A program made the translations under genes and the position numbers. Under the pieces are notes generated by a model. It was given only the letters and a program-made list of their open reading frames with translations, had not been told where the DNA came from and made no database searches. A stretch of 64,000 bases of DNA from Clostridiales bacterium (lineage in GTDB: Bacteria; Bacillota; Clostridia; Oscillospirales; Acutalibacteraceae), in assembly GCA_012839345.1 (NCBI GenBank), contig DUNN01000003.1:186001-250000 (forward strand), written 5' to 3'. Of this stretch, positions 11,434-20,593 are shown in pieces; position 1 is the stretch's first letter, and every line of letters begins with the position of its first letter.

Positions 11434-11467
11434 AAAAAGAAGGGCGGCGGATTGTCCTCCGCCGCCC
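11434..11467 (-). terminator. Terminator of the small membrane protein gene
   Basis: GGGCGGCGGA (11442-11451) / TCCGCCGCCC (11458-11467), with the A-rich tract at 11434-11440 giving the U-run on the minus strand. Confidence 0.85.
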
Positions 11468-11488
11468 AATGATGAGATATTACGAAGA

Positions 11489-11773
11489 TTAACGACCTGC
11501 GGCCGCGATGGAGCCGAGCGCCGCCATGATGCTGGCACTAAAGATGATGCTGAGAACAATGCCGATTGCCATCATAATCAACATAGCACGCGCATAGTTT
11601 TTACGGTTTGTGTTGGAGTTGCCGCTGAAGCCCCACACGAACATCATGATCAGACCGACCAACGGGATTGCACCGACAATCATCATGACAATGTACTCGC
11701 CGATGCTGAGCGGGCGGTCATTCGCCATTGGCTGGGGATACTGGACCTGGTTGGGGGTTTGATTGTTTTCCAT
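11489..11773 (-). CDS. Small two-helix membrane protein of unknown function
   Basis: 94-aa protein. Residues 1-22 are polar and rich in Asn, Gln and Pro. Two hydrophobic segments follow, about 24-48 and 63-88, separated by a short GNSNTNRKNYARA loop that is polar and basic. The layout resembles small envelope proteins with an N-terminal proline-rich tail, but I do not recognise a named family. A good promoter and a strong terminator enclose it as a single-gene unit, which supports it being real. ATG after a weak AGGA-type site. Confidence 0.75.
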   Translation of the reverse strand: MENNQTPNQVQYPQPMANDRPLSIGEYIVMMIVGAIPLVGLIMMFVWGFSGNSNTNRKNYARAMLIMMAIGIVLSIIFSASIMAALGSIAAAGR

Positions 11774-11812
11774 GTTCTTTTCCTCATTAAGGATAATTTA
11801 AGGTTGTTACAC

Positions 11813-11841
11813 ATTATACTATATTTTTCCATTTCCGACAA
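11813..11841 (-). promoter_or_regulatory. Promoter of the small membrane protein gene
   Basis: On the minus strand TTGTCG (11836-11841) and TATAAT (11813-11818) are 17 bases apart, about 40 bases upstream of the start codon. Confidence 0.7.
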
Positions 11842-12107
11842 TATAAAAAATTAAATATTCTTCCATAAAATATTATTATTATACTGTTTACTATACTGTG
11901 GAGGTGGGAAACCGGAATTCACGAACATTCCTGCCACCGATTGCGTACTTTTCCGGGTGCTGCGAAACGCTTTTTAAGCATGGTTCCGGTATTTACGAAG
12001 GAAACACGGATTCCGGGTAAAATCCGGTGGAAGCAGCATGGAAATTTCTGCATCTTTATGGGGAATTTCCGGTCTTGTTAATTTTTTAATTATGTTTTTC
12101 AGACCTA
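11842..12107. other. Intergenic region without recognised genes
   Basis: Part of a 425-base gap between divergent genes. AT-rich to about 11900, then mixed. A short repeat of ATACTG occurs near 11880-11897. No RNA gene or conserved leader was recognised. Confidence 0.4.
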
Positions 12108-12136
12108 TTGCGAAGAATGTCAAAATGCACTATAAT
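12108..12136 (+). promoter_or_regulatory. Promoter of the scaffold-GGGtGRT operon
   Basis: TTGCGA (12108-12113), 17 bases, TATAAT (12131-12136), with 62 bases of leader before the start codon of the first gene. Confidence 0.75.
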
Positions 12137-12198
12137 AAACCGAGTATGTTTGGTTGGTGGAAAAGCCAAAGGACATTGAAACCGAAAGGAGTACCGAT

Positions 12199-12891
12199 AT
12201 GAACTATTCCGCTGAAGTGGAAAAAATGTGTACTGTAACCAAGGGACCAAAGCACGGCCCCGCACCGATCCCGGAAGAGGGAAAATGGGTAAAAGCCTAT
12301 GACATCAAAGACATTTCCGGCCTGACACACGGCGTGGGCTGGTGTGCACCCCAGCAGGGCGCATGCAAGCTGACCCTGAATGTAAAAGAAGGCATTGTGC
12401 AAGAAGCACTGGTAGAAACCATCGGCTGCTCCGGCATGACCCATTCAGCTGCTATGGCTGCTGAAATTCTGCCGGGCAAAACCCTTCTGGAATGCCTGAA
12501 TACCGACCTGGTGTGCGACGCCATCAACGTTGCGATGCGCGAACTGTTTAAGCAGATCGTTTACGGCCGCAGCCAGACCGCGTTTTCCGAAGACGGCCTG
12601 CCGATTGGTGCAGGACTGGAAGACCTGGGTAAGGGCCTGCGTTCCCAGGTTGGCACCATGTACAGCACCGCTGCAAAAGGCGTTCGTTACATGGAAATGG
12701 CAGAAGGCTATGTACTTAAGATTGCTCTGGACGAGAACAACGAAGTCATCGGCTATCAGTTTGTAAAGCTGGGCAAAATGCTCGAAGACATTCGTCACGG
12801 CATGAGCCCGGACGAAGCGTATAAAAAGAATATCGGTCAGTATGGCCGGTTCGACAACGCGGCGAAGTACATCGACCCGCGTGAAGAATAA
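12199..12891 (+). CDS. NifU-like iron-sulfur cluster assembly scaffold protein
   Basis: 230-aa protein with an IscU/NifU-N-like core. It has cysteines in GVGWCAPQQGACKL (about residues 48-58) and TIGCSGMTHSAAMAAE (about 75-90), the latter resembling the cysteine loop of NifU-type scaffolds. Such proteins build and hand over Fe-S clusters, but this subgroup has not been characterised to my knowledge. It sits 29 bases upstream of a GGGtGRT-family gene, a pairing that recurs in Clostridia and argues for joint function. ATG start after GAAAGGAGT. Confidence 0.75.
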   Translation: MNYSAEVEKMCTVTKGPKHGPAPIPEEGKWVKAYDIKDISGLTHGVGWCAPQQGACKLTLNVKEGIVQEALVETIGCSGMTHSAAMAAEILPGKTLLECLNTDLVCDAINVAMRELFKQIVYGRSQTAFSEDGLPIGAGLEDLGKGLRSQVGTMYSTAAKGVRYMEMAEGYVLKIALDENNEVIGYQFVKLGKMLEDIRHGMSPDEAYKKNIGQYGRFDNAAKYIDPREE

Positions 12892-12920
12892 TCAAGACCA
12901 TAAAAGGAGGACTACACTCA

Positions 12921-13928
12921 ATGGCTAACGATGTAATGTTTGAAGGAAAAGAAAGAAGAATGGCCAAAATCGAGAAGTGTCTTGCCGAGTATGGCCTTGG
13001 CAGTCTCGAAGAAGCGCGCGACCTTTGCCTTTCCAAGGGAATTGATGTGGACAAAATCGTGAAGGGTGTACAGCCCATCGCGTTTGAAAACGCTTCCTGG
13101 GCTTATACGGTCGGCTGCGCAATCGGCCTGAAAACCGGTGTGAAATCCGCTGCTGAAGCGGCTGAAAAAATCGGTATCGGTCTGGAATCATTCTGCATTC
13201 CCGGTTCCGTTGCGGAACAGAGAAAAGTTGGCCTCGGCCACGGCAACCTCGGTGCGATGTTGCTGCGTGATGAGACCAAGTGCTTTGCGTTCCTCGCAGG
13301 CCACGAATCCTTTGCTGCTGCGGAAGGTGCAATTGGTATTGCCCGTACGGCAAACCGCGCCCGCAAAGAGCCGCTCCGCATTATCCTGAACGGCCTTGGC
13401 AAGGACGCTGCTTATATTATCTCCCGTGTAAACGGCTTTACTTATGTACAGACTGAATTCGATTTCTTCAACGACGAGCTGAAGATTGTGGGCGAGAAGA
13501 AATTCTCCGACGGCGAACGTGCAGCGGTTAAGTGCTACGGCGCGAACGACGTGCGCGAAGGCGTTGCAATCATGCAGCACGAAAGCGTTGACGTGTCCAT
13601 TACGGGCAACTCCACCAACCCGGTTCGTTTCCAGCATCTTGTTGCCGGAACCTACAAGAAATGGGCCAACGAAAACGGCAAGAAGTATTTCTCCGTTGCA
13701 AGCGGCGGCGGCACCGGCCGTACCCTGCATCCGGATAACATGGGCGCAGGCCCGGCTTCTTACGGCCTGACGGACTCCCTGGGCCGCGTACATGGCGACG
13801 CACAGTTTGCCGGCTCCTCTTCCGTTCCTGCTCACGTGGAAATGATGGGCCTCATCGGCATGGGCAACAACCCGATGGTTGGCGCCACCGTTGCCTGCGC
13901 GGTTGCGGTTTACGAAGCCTGCAAATAA
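12921..13928 (+). CDS. GGGtGRT family protein (function unknown)
   Basis: 335-aa member of the GGGtGRT family, named for the SGGGTGRTLHPDN motif visible at about residues 255-267 and followed by ASYGLTDSLGRVHGDAQ. Other strong segments are GLGHGNLGAMLLRDETKCFAFLA split around residue 105 and the glycine-rich end GLIGMGNNPMVGATVA. No signal peptide or membrane helix is evident. The biochemical role is not established. Its fixed partnership with the upstream scaffold protein suggests a cluster or cofactor-related job; this is inference. ATG after AAAAGGAGG; a strong terminator follows. Confidence 0.88.
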   Translation: MANDVMFEGKERRMAKIEKCLAEYGLGSLEEARDLCLSKGIDVDKIVKGVQPIAFENASWAYTVGCAIGLKTGVKSAAEAAEKIGIGLESFCIPGSVAEQRKVGLGHGNLGAMLLRDETKCFAFLAGHESFAAAEGAIGIARTANRARKEPLRIILNGLGKDAAYIISRVNGFTYVQTEFDFFNDELKIVGEKKFSDGERAAVKCYGANDVREGVAIMQHESVDVSITGNSTNPVRFQHLVAGTYKKWANENGKKYFSVASGGGTGRTLHPDNMGAGPASYGLTDSLGRVHGDAQFAGSSSVPAHVEMMGLIGMGNNPMVGATVACAVAVYEACK

Positions 13929-13950
13929 GTTTTCGCAATAACCCTTTCGG

Positions 13951-13988
13951 CAAAGCTGCCCCGATTTTCCGGGCAGCTTTGTTTTTTT
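13951..13988 (+). terminator. Terminator of the GGGtGRT operon
   Basis: CAAAGCTGCCC (13951-13961) / GGGCAGCTTTG (13971-13981) followed by seven Ts. Confidence 0.92.
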
Positions 13989-14110
13989 GTTTGGGTTGAT
14001 TCGGCAGCATCTATGCGGGCAAAATGGATTTTGAAACTGGAAGAACACGATTTAGGCAGTGTGCCTGTGTTCCTACGGGTTATTGTCGATTCGAATGTAC
14101 TTCATAAAGA

Positions 14111-14141
14111 AAAAACAGGGGCTGCCATTTGGCAGCCCCTG
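14111..14141 (-). terminator. Terminator of the aldolase gene
   Basis: CAGGGGCTGCC (14116-14126) / GGCAGCCCCTG (14131-14141), with an A-run to the left that becomes the U-run of the minus-strand transcript. Confidence 0.88.
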
Positions 14142-14161
14142 AATTGTGTTTGGGGTAATGA

Positions 14162-15100
14162 TTAAGCTTTGCCTGCGCAGCCGAGGACGGTGTTGATCTT
14201 GTGTGCGACCATTTCCTTAATGGCAGTACGGGCAGGAGCGAGGTACTGGCGGGGATCGAAGTGGCTCGGATTTTCCGCCAGATACTTACGGATGGAAGCG
14301 GTCATGGCAAGACGCAGGTCGGAGTCAACGTTAATCTTGCAGACGGCCATCTTTGCGGCTTCGCGGAGCATTTCTTCCGGAATGCCAATGGCGTCAGGCA
14401 TCTGGCCGCCGTATTTGTTAATCAGTTCGACGAACTCCGGAATAACGGAGGAAGCGCCGTGCAGAACAATCGGGAAGCCCGGCAGACGGTCGGAAACTTC
14501 TTTCAGAATATCGAAACGGAGCTGCGGCTTCTGGCCGGGTTTGAACTTGTATGCGCCGTGGCTGGTGCCGATGGCGATTGCCAGGGAGTCCACGCCGGTA
14601 CGGGTGACAAAGTCCTGAACCTGAGCCGGGTCGGTGTAGTTAGCCTTGTCGGCTTCGACGGAAACTTCGTCTTCCACGCCGGCAAGCTGGCCGAGTTCTG
14701 CTTCTACGGTTACATTATATTTGTGAGCATATTGTACAACCTTGCGGGCCTCTTCCACGTTTTCCTCGTAAGGCTTGGAAGAACCGTCGAACATAACGGA
14801 GGTGAAGCCGCCGTCGATGCAGTCCTTGCAGAGCTCATAGGATGCGCCGTGGTCAAGGTGCAGGGCGATCGGAATGTCGGGGTGTTCAATAACAGCCGCT
14901 TCCACCAGTTTAGTGAGGAATGTGTGGTTGGCGTATTTACGCGCACCGGCTGAAACCTGAAGAATAACAGGAGCCTTCAGCTCGTCGCAGGCCTCTGTAA
15001 TTCCCTGAACAATTTCCATGTTGTTCACGTTAAAAGCGCCGATTGCATAGCCGCCAGCATATGCTTTTTTAAACATTTCAGTGGTATTTACTAATGGCAT
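14162..15100 (-). CDS. fba: Class II fructose-1,6-bisphosphate aldolase
   Basis: 312-aa zinc-dependent aldolase that splits fructose-1,6-bisphosphate into DHAP and glyceraldehyde-3-phosphate in glycolysis. Visible landmarks are the N-terminal AIGAFNVNNMEIVQGI, the metal-binding region ALHLDHGASYELC (His about 81-84), FTSVMFDGSSKPYEENV, the second-shell GTSHGAYKF and the phosphate-binding LHGASS near residue 215. It belongs to the GatY/KbaY/Fba group; the fba identity over tagatose-bisphosphate aldolase is by family likeness and lack of a galactitol context. Single-gene unit with its own terminator. Confidence 0.92.
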   Translation of the reverse strand: MPLVNTTEMFKKAYAGGYAIGAFNVNNMEIVQGITEACDELKAPVILQVSAGARKYANHTFLTKLVEAAVIEHPDIPIALHLDHGASYELCKDCIDGGFTSVMFDGSSKPYEENVEEARKVVQYAHKYNVTVEAELGQLAGVEDEVSVEADKANYTDPAQVQDFVTRTGVDSLAIAIGTSHGAYKFKPGQKPQLRFDILKEVSDRLPGFPIVLHGASSVIPEFVELINKYGGQMPDAIGIPEEMLREAAKMAVCKINVDSDLRLAMTASIRKYLAENPSHFDPRQYLAPARTAIKEMVAHKINTVLGCAGKA

Positions 15101-15272
15101 GATGGTGTCCCCTTCCTGTCTTTTCTATTTCTGGCTTCATTATAACTCATTTTCCGAAGAATGAAAAGAGATTTCCCCAAATTATGATAAATAATTAACG
15201 AATTTCTCACAGAAGAGATCTTCTCTGAGAAGCGGTCTTCTCTGGGAAGCCGCCGGAGAGGGAAGGTTCGGG

Positions 15273-16064
15273 TTATGAGGCTGCTTCATCCTCCGCAAAC
15301 AGCTGCGGATTCATTCGGCTGTAGTGAAAAATGTACTGCTGTGCAATTCCGGCGTACGGCCCGAAGAAGTCCGGTGTGCGGCCGGGGAACAGAACGCGCA
15401 TGGCGCGCTTCATCCACACATCCATGGGGAACGCGTCCAGCCGGTGCAGACCGTACAGCAGCGCGCAGTCCGCTACCTTGGGTCCCACTCCCACAATAGT
15501 CATCAGCTTTGCTCTAGCTTCGTCCAACGGAAGGCGGCGCACCTGTTCCAGGTCGATTTCCCCGCTTGCCACCTTTTTTGCCGCATCAATCAGGTAGCGG
15601 GCGCGAAAGCCGCAGCGCACCGGTGCCAGATCCGCTTCCGTCAGCTCGGCGAGCGTTTCGGGCGTGGGGAACGCATGCCCGCCCTGCTCCAGCGTCTCGC
15701 CGAATTCCCCGCACAGCCGGGCGACAAGGCCCCGGATGCGGGGAATATTGTTGTTCTGGGAAAGGATAAATGAACAGAGCGCTTCCCATGGTTCCTGATT
15801 TAAAATACGCATACCGGGTGCGTATTCAGCTGCGCGCGCCAGAACCGGATCTTTTTTCGCAAGTTCCGCGCGGATATTCGTATAATTTAAATCAAAATCA
15901 AAATAATGATTCCAGAAAGGGTCTTTGATTATGTCTGGTAAATTTTCCTCGGAGACCCGAAGCGTCCTTCCGGAAGCAATCCCCGTGTAAGAACCGTCCG
16001 GCTGGTGGTCCCAGCGGAAGCACTGGCCGCATTCCAGTGTTTGGGCCAAATCGATGTAATCCAT
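15273..16064 (-). CDS. 8-oxoguanine DNA glycosylase, OGG1 type
   Basis: 263-aa OGG1-like bifunctional glycosylase/AP lyase that removes 8-oxoguanine. Features are the LECGQCFRW start typical of OGG N-terminal domains, the damage-pocket segment ILSQNNNIPRI matching the NNNI motif of OGG1, and the helix-hairpin-helix VGVGPKVADCALL containing the catalytic Lys, followed by the catalytic Asp in PMDVWMKRAM. This eukaryote-like OGG form occurs in clostridia and differs from MutM/Fpg. Minus strand; the ATG at 16064 is preceded by a GAGGAT site. No partner gene nearby. Confidence 0.9.
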   Translation of the reverse strand: MDYIDLAQTLECGQCFRWDHQPDGSYTGIASGRTLRVSEENLPDIIKDPFWNHYFDFDLNYTNIRAELAKKDPVLARAAEYAPGMRILNQEPWEALCSFILSQNNNIPRIRGLVARLCGEFGETLEQGGHAFPTPETLAELTEADLAPVRCGFRARYLIDAAKKVASGEIDLEQVRRLPLDEARAKLMTIVGVGPKVADCALLYGLHRLDAFPMDVWMKRAMRVLFPGRTPDFFGPYAGIAQQYIFHYSRMNPQLFAEDEAAS

Positions 16065-16570
16065 GGCATCCTCATATCTTTGCAGCGGCTGGACCGGATG
16101 GATCGGCCGTTCCCGCTGTTGAAAATCGGTTTATTTCCGTGGAAATCTTTGGAGCAAGCTCGATTGTACCACGGATGTTCCATTATTATAGCATAAAAAG
16201 GGGGCTTAGAAATACGGAAAGTTTTGAAAATTTTCTCGATACCGGTTGACATAAATTAATATTCATCTGTGATGTATAAGAATCAAATTGCGCTGTTTAC
16301 GGGACTTATTAACATTTTCCACAGGGTTTTCCACCGTTATAAAACAGTTATTCCACGGTTTTATGTTAACCTTTGCAAATACAGGGGGTATAAACCCAGT
16401 CGTGGCGGGAAAAAATCGCATGTATATTCTGTTTTGGAATGAATGATTCCACAGAAATTCAACATTTTACATTTGAAGGGAAAATGCTCTTAATTTTCCC
16501 AAAATTGTGCTATAATAAAAAAGAATATCAAGAAACAACCGGCGTCCGCCGGGAATAGGAGTTGCACTTT
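16065..16570. other. Intergenic region between divergent glycosylase and rlmB
   Basis: About 500 bases without a supported gene. Between about 16315 and 16372 there are several TTTTCCAC/TATTCCAC-like repeats that loosely recall DnaA boxes, one of them one mismatch from TTATCCACA. A TATAAT at 16511-16516 is the likely -10 of rlmB, but no good -35 was seen. Confidence 0.4.
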
Positions 16571-17341
16571 ATGAATACGGAAAATACCCGGCGCGGGGAA
16601 GATGTGATAGCGGGCAGAAACGCGGTTGCCGAGGCGCTGAAAAGCGGGCGTACCATCGACAGCCTTTATGTTGCACGCGGCGAGCATATGGGTTCGCTGA
16701 GCGCGCTGATTGCCCGCGCCAAAAAAGCCGGAATCAATATTAAGGAAGCTGACCCGAAAAAGCTGGACTTTCTGTGCGGCGGGGCGGTGCATCAGGGCGT
16801 GGTCGCGGTTGCGGCGGTAAAAGAATTTTCCACCGTGGAGGACATGTTCCGCCTGGCGGAGGAGCGGGGCGAAGCGCCGTTCCTGATTCTTGCGGACGAG
16901 CTGGAGGACCCGCATAACCTGGGGGCCATTTTAAGAGTCGCGGAGTGCGCGGGCGCGCACGGGGTTATTATCCCAAAACGGCGTTCTGTGGGCCTGACTT
17001 ACGCGGTGGGCAAAGCGAGCGCAGGCGCAGTGGAATATGTGCCGGTTGCCCGGGTGATCAATATGGCTGCGACGATAGACGACCTGAAAAAACGCGGCGT
17101 GTGGATTTACGCGGCGGATATGGACGGCGAACCCTGGTGCAGTCAGGATTATGCAGGCCCTGCGGCGGTTGTTATTGGTTCCGAGGGCTTCGGCGTAAGC
17201 CGTCTGGTAAAAGAAAAATGCGATTTTGTGATATCTTTGCCAATGAAGGGAAAAATAAGCTCGCTGAATGCATCTGTGGCGTGCGGCGTTCTCTGCTATG
17301 AGATTGCGCGCCAGCGCGCCGGACTGAAAGCAAAGAATTAA
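16571..17341 (+). CDS. rlmB: 23S rRNA 2'-O-methyltransferase RlmB (SpoU family)
   Basis: 256-aa SPOUT methyltransferase. The N-terminal substrate-binding domain starts with GRNAVAEALKSGRTID. The catalytic domain shows SpoU motif 1 (DELEDPHNLGAILRVAECAG, about 112-131), motif 2 (VIGSEGFGVSRL) and motif 3 (SLNASVACGVLCYE), which form the knotted SAM site. RlmB methylates G2251 in the peptidyl-transferase centre in E. coli; the site here is by family analogy. The ATG at 16571 follows AATAGGAG; 20 bases after its stop begins the large ATPase-like gene, so they may be co-transcribed. Confidence 0.9.
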   Translation: MNTENTRRGEDVIAGRNAVAEALKSGRTIDSLYVARGEHMGSLSALIARAKKAGINIKEADPKKLDFLCGGAVHQGVVAVAAVKEFSTVEDMFRLAEERGEAPFLILADELEDPHNLGAILRVAECAGAHGVIIPKRRSVGLTYAVGKASAGAVEYVPVARVINMAATIDDLKKRGVWIYAADMDGEPWCSQDYAGPAAVVIGSEGFGVSRLVKEKCDFVISLPMKGKISSLNASVACGVLCYEIARQRAGLKAKN

Positions 17342-17361
17342 AAAATAGGAGCGGATATTTT

Positions 17362-20300
17362 ATGGCCGATAAAAACAGAGCTCCGCAAAATGATTTTTCG
17401 ATTGATGAAATACTGGCGGAGGCACATACGCTGAAAGAGAAAGAACAGCCGGAAGCTGCATCCGCAAAGGAATCCGCACAGCCGGAGAAGGACACTGAAG
17501 GGAATCGGCCCGCCTGTTCCTCCCCGGAGGCAATTGCCCGGGAGGCGAGCCGCGCGCTGAATCAGAATATGGGCGGGCAGCCCTTTACACGCCCGGATTC
17601 CTCCTTTTTGGAACAGGAGCCGGAAAAGAAGCGCCGTTCCCTGTTCCGAAGACGGAAAAAGGCGATTCCTGAATTTCGGGAAGAAGAGGATATTTATTAC
17701 GGCTTGCAGCTGAAATCCCTTGAGGAATACCGTGAGGATTATGAGAGAACCATCCGCATCGATTCCCAAAAAATCCGTGCGGCGGAAGGTGCATCCAAGT
17801 TTGCCTATCTGTTCGAAAAGGACGATGAATCGGAACCGGAAGGGCCCGCTCCGGAACAGTTTGAGCAAATTCACCGGGAGCGCCAGGAACGCTTAGAGCG
17901 CGTGATGCGCGAAGCGGGACTGGATCAGAACGAGATTGAACCGCTCATTGATTTTGCACCGCCGGAGGAGGAATTTTCCGCGGGAATCGCGTCTTCCGTG
18001 AAAATTGCATCTTCCGCGGAACCGGAACAGTCTGCGGCTGAAGAAGCAGCGGCTCCGGAGCATCCCGAGCCCGGCATTCCGCAGCCAGCGCCGTCGCCCG
18101 TTCCACAGCCTGCCCCGGCACCAGCACCTAAACCGGAAATCCCGCCGGAACCGGTGCAACCGGAAATTCCACAGCCGCTGACCGAGCCGACGTTTACACC
18201 GCAGCCGGCGCAGCCTGGTTCCCCGCAGCCGGCTTCCAGCCCGGTGATTCGCTGCGAGGAAACGCCGGATGCACAGGAACATCCCCCGGTAAAGGAACCG
18301 GTTACGGTTCCTGTGGTGCAGGAGGAAATTACCCCTCCGCCCGCAGTACGGGAGCCGCCGCTCCGGCAGGAGCCGCGTTCGAAGGCGCCCGAGCGAAGAC
18401 CAAATCAAATTCCAACCGGTTTCCGGTCTTTGACCGGCAGACCGGTACATATGATTGAATCCAGCAGTTTTCCCGATCTTCTGAAAAGTGAAATTCAAAA
18501 TAACCCAAACTATGCAGAACCAGAGCCTACCGCTCCGATTTCTCTTCCACAGCCGCCTGTCACCGGGGAGGAAACGCGCCTGCGGCCTCCTGTGCTGCAG
18601 CAGGAGGAAGTCCCTGAGCCGGAGGAAGAAGCGCAGGAAGAGGAACTTTCCGCGGAGCCGGCCAAACCGGAAGAGGAGCCGATTCCGTTCCCGATTCCCA
18701 CCGCACCACCCGTGGCGGATGAATTTTCATCGGAGGAACCAAGGAAGGAAGAAACCCCGGCTAAACCGGAAAAGAAAAGACGCTTCCATGTGTTTGGAAC
18801 TGAGGAAGAGGACAACGATGCGACGGAGGAACTGCAGGACGAACCGGAGGAACTGGACGATTACACCAGCGCTTCGGATGCACCGGCGGTTGCCAACGAC
18901 ATTGCGGCGAATCTCAGCCGGTTTTACCTGCGCTTTGCTGTAACCGGCCTGTGTACGCTTTTGCTGTTTTTCTTCGGCCTTTTAGGGGAGTATGCCGGAA
19001 TTTTGCCGTCTTTCCTGCAGGTCAGCCTGGATACCAAAACTTATCTGATTTTGAATATGATCTTTTTGGTGATTGCGGGCGCGTTCAGCGCCGCACCCGT
19101 TGCCGGCGGACTGAAGGGCCTGTTTACGTTTCAGGCGAATGCTGACAGCGCGGTGGCGGTTGCCCTGATTGCTTCGATTGCCCAGAGTGCGGTGCTGTTT
19201 TCTGCGCAGGAGCGGCTGAACAGCGGTACGCTGCACTTATATTCCTCCCTGACGGCGCTGGCTCTGTTTTTGAACGCCGCCGGCAAACTGAGCATGATGC
19301 GGCGCATCCGGAGCAATTTCCGCTTTGTGTCTTCACCCGACCAGAAAAAGGCGGTTCTTCTGTATGACGATTACAATACCTCCCTGCTGATGACGAAGGG
19401 CGTGGTACTGGATTCACCTGTGGTCGCCTATCAGGTGAAGGCCGATTTTCTGAAGCATTTTCTCAAACTTTCCTATGAACCCGACCCGAGTGAACAAAGC
19501 TCCCAAATGATGGGGCCGATCGGGTTTGTGTGTTCGCTGGTTCTTGGAATCGTCGCGTTTGTGCTGTCCCGCGACTGGCAGCAGGCGGTGACTGCTTTTT
19601 CGGCGGCAGCCTGTATCAGCGTACCGTTCATGAACATGCTCAGCGTAAATCTTCCGCTGAAGCGGCTGGTCAAAATTGCTTCCCGCTGCGGCGCGATGGT
19701 GGTTGGATTCCCAGCGGTGGATGCGTTCAGCGGGGTCAACGCCGTCATGGTCGATGCCAAGGACCTGTTCCCGAAGGGCACCGTGGTGCTGAACGGCATT
19801 AAAACCTTTGCAGGGCAGCGTATTGACGAGGCCATTGTAGACGCGACCGCGCTGATGTGTTCTGTCGGCGGGCCGCTGAGCGATGTGTTCGACCAAATCA
19901 TTCAAAATCGGCGTGAAATGCTGCCAAAGGTTGAAAATGTGACCTATGAGGACGAAAAGGGCGTGTCCGGCTGGGTGTCGGGCAGAAGAATCCTGATCGG
20001 CAACCGCGCCCTGCTGGAAACGCACGGAATTGAACCGCCTTCCGCCGATTACGAAGAAAAGTACATTCAGGGCGGAAAAAATACGGTGTATCTTGGGGTG
20101 GGCGGCGATTTGGTGGCGGTTTTCGTCGTTTCCTATAACTCCGACCTGCGGCGCTCTATGGAACTGCGCCGCATGGAAAACAACGGAATCAGCTTGGTGG
20201 TTCGCACCCGCGACCCCAACATTACGCCGCAACTGCTGGCGGATTGCTTCCATCTGGACGAGCACTGCATCCGCGTGCTGCCGGAACGGCTTGGCGAAGT

Positions 20301-20586
20301 GTATGAGGAGCTGACGCAAACGTCGCGGGAACGTGCCCCGGCTATGCTGGCCACAAAGGGCCGCCCGACGACCATGATGCGGATGCTTTCCGCCTGTGTG
20401 CGCCAGCGAAGCAATATTACCGTGGCGGTCGCACTGCAGAACATTTCCGTAATCCTCGGTCTTTTGCTGGTGGGTCTGCTTACCTGCTACTCCGGCCTGA
20501 AACTGCTGGGCACGGTGCCGCTTCTGCTGTACGAGCTGTTCTGGGTAGCGGTCGTCTGGCTGATTCCCCGTCTTAGAAAGCCATAA
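17362..20586 (+). CDS. Degenerate P-type-ATPase-like membrane protein with long disordered N-terminus
   Basis: 1074-aa protein of unusual design. Residues 1-520 are cytoplasmic, Pro/Glu-rich and probably disordered. About six hydrophobic segments follow between 520 and 770, a soluble region of about 250 residues, then two C-terminal helices, which is the order of P1B-type metal ATPases. The soluble part keeps an N-domain-like GWVSGRRILIGNRALL (about 868-883). The phosphorylation motif DKTGT is replaced by DAKDL (Asp798, Asp801), the metal site CPC by SVP in CISVPFMN, and no GDGxND or TGES motif is visible. Transport by the classical cycle is therefore unlikely; a sensing or scaffold role is possible. 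It starts 20 bases after rlmB. Confidence 0.75.
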   Translation: MADKNRAPQNDFSIDEILAEAHTLKEKEQPEAASAKESAQPEKDTEGNRPACSSPEAIAREASRALNQNMGGQPFTRPDSSFLEQEPEKKRRSLFRRRKKAIPEFREEEDIYYGLQLKSLEEYREDYERTIRIDSQKIRAAEGASKFAYLFEKDDESEPEGPAPEQFEQIHRERQERLERVMREAGLDQNEIEPLIDFAPPEEEFSAGIASSVKIASSAEPEQSAAEEAAAPEHPEPGIPQPAPSPVPQPAPAPAPKPEIPPEPVQPEIPQPLTEPTFTPQPAQPGSPQPASSPVIRCEETPDAQEHPPVKEPVTVPVVQEEITPPPAVREPPLRQEPRSKAPERRPNQIPTGFRSLTGRPVHMIESSSFPDLLKSEIQNNPNYAEPEPTAPISLPQPPVTGEETRLRPPVLQQEEVPEPEEEAQEEELSAEPAKPEEEPIPFPIPTAPPVADEFSSEEPRKEETPAKPEKKRRFHVFGTEEEDNDATEELQDEPEELDDYTSASDAPAVANDIAANLSRFYLRFAVTGLCTLLLFFFGLLGEYAGILPSFLQVSLDTKTYLILNMIFLVIAGAFSAAPVAGGLKGLFTFQANADSAVAVALIASIAQSAVLFSAQERLNSGTLHLYSSLTALALFLNAAGKLSMMRRIRSNFRFVSSPDQKKAVLLYDDYNTSLLMTKGVVLDSPVVAYQVKADFLKHFLKLSYEPDPSEQSSQMMGPIGFVCSLVLGIVAFVLSRDWQQAVTAFSAAACISVPFMNMLSVNLPLKRLVKIASRCGAMVVGFPAVDAFSGVNAVMVDAKDLFPKGTVVLNGIKTFAGQRIDEAIVDATALMCSVGGPLSDVFDQIIQNRREMLPKVENVTYEDEKGVSGWVSGRRILIGNRALLETHGIEPPSADYEEKYIQGGKNTVYLGVGGDLVAVFVVSYNSDLRRSMELRRMENNGISLVVRTRDPNITPQLLADCFHLDEHCIRVLPERLGEVYEELTQTSRERAPAMLATKGRPTTMMRMLSACVRQRSNITVAVALQNISVILGLLLVGLLTCYSGLKLLGTVPLLLYELFWVAVVWLIPRLRKP

Positions 20587-20593
20587 AAGAATT

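Noticed and set aside
15205-15250. Near-repeat of TTCTCTGAGAAGCGG and TTCTCTGGGAAGCCG with a palindrome
   Set aside because: Too short and imperfect for a mobile repeat; at best a weak terminator for the minus-strand glycosylase gene's neighbour.
16315-16372. Cluster of DnaA-box-like TTTTCCAC/TTATTCCAC repeats
   Set aside because: Only one site comes within one mismatch of the consensus, and rlmB and the glycosylase are not origin genes; likely chance in AT-rich DNA.
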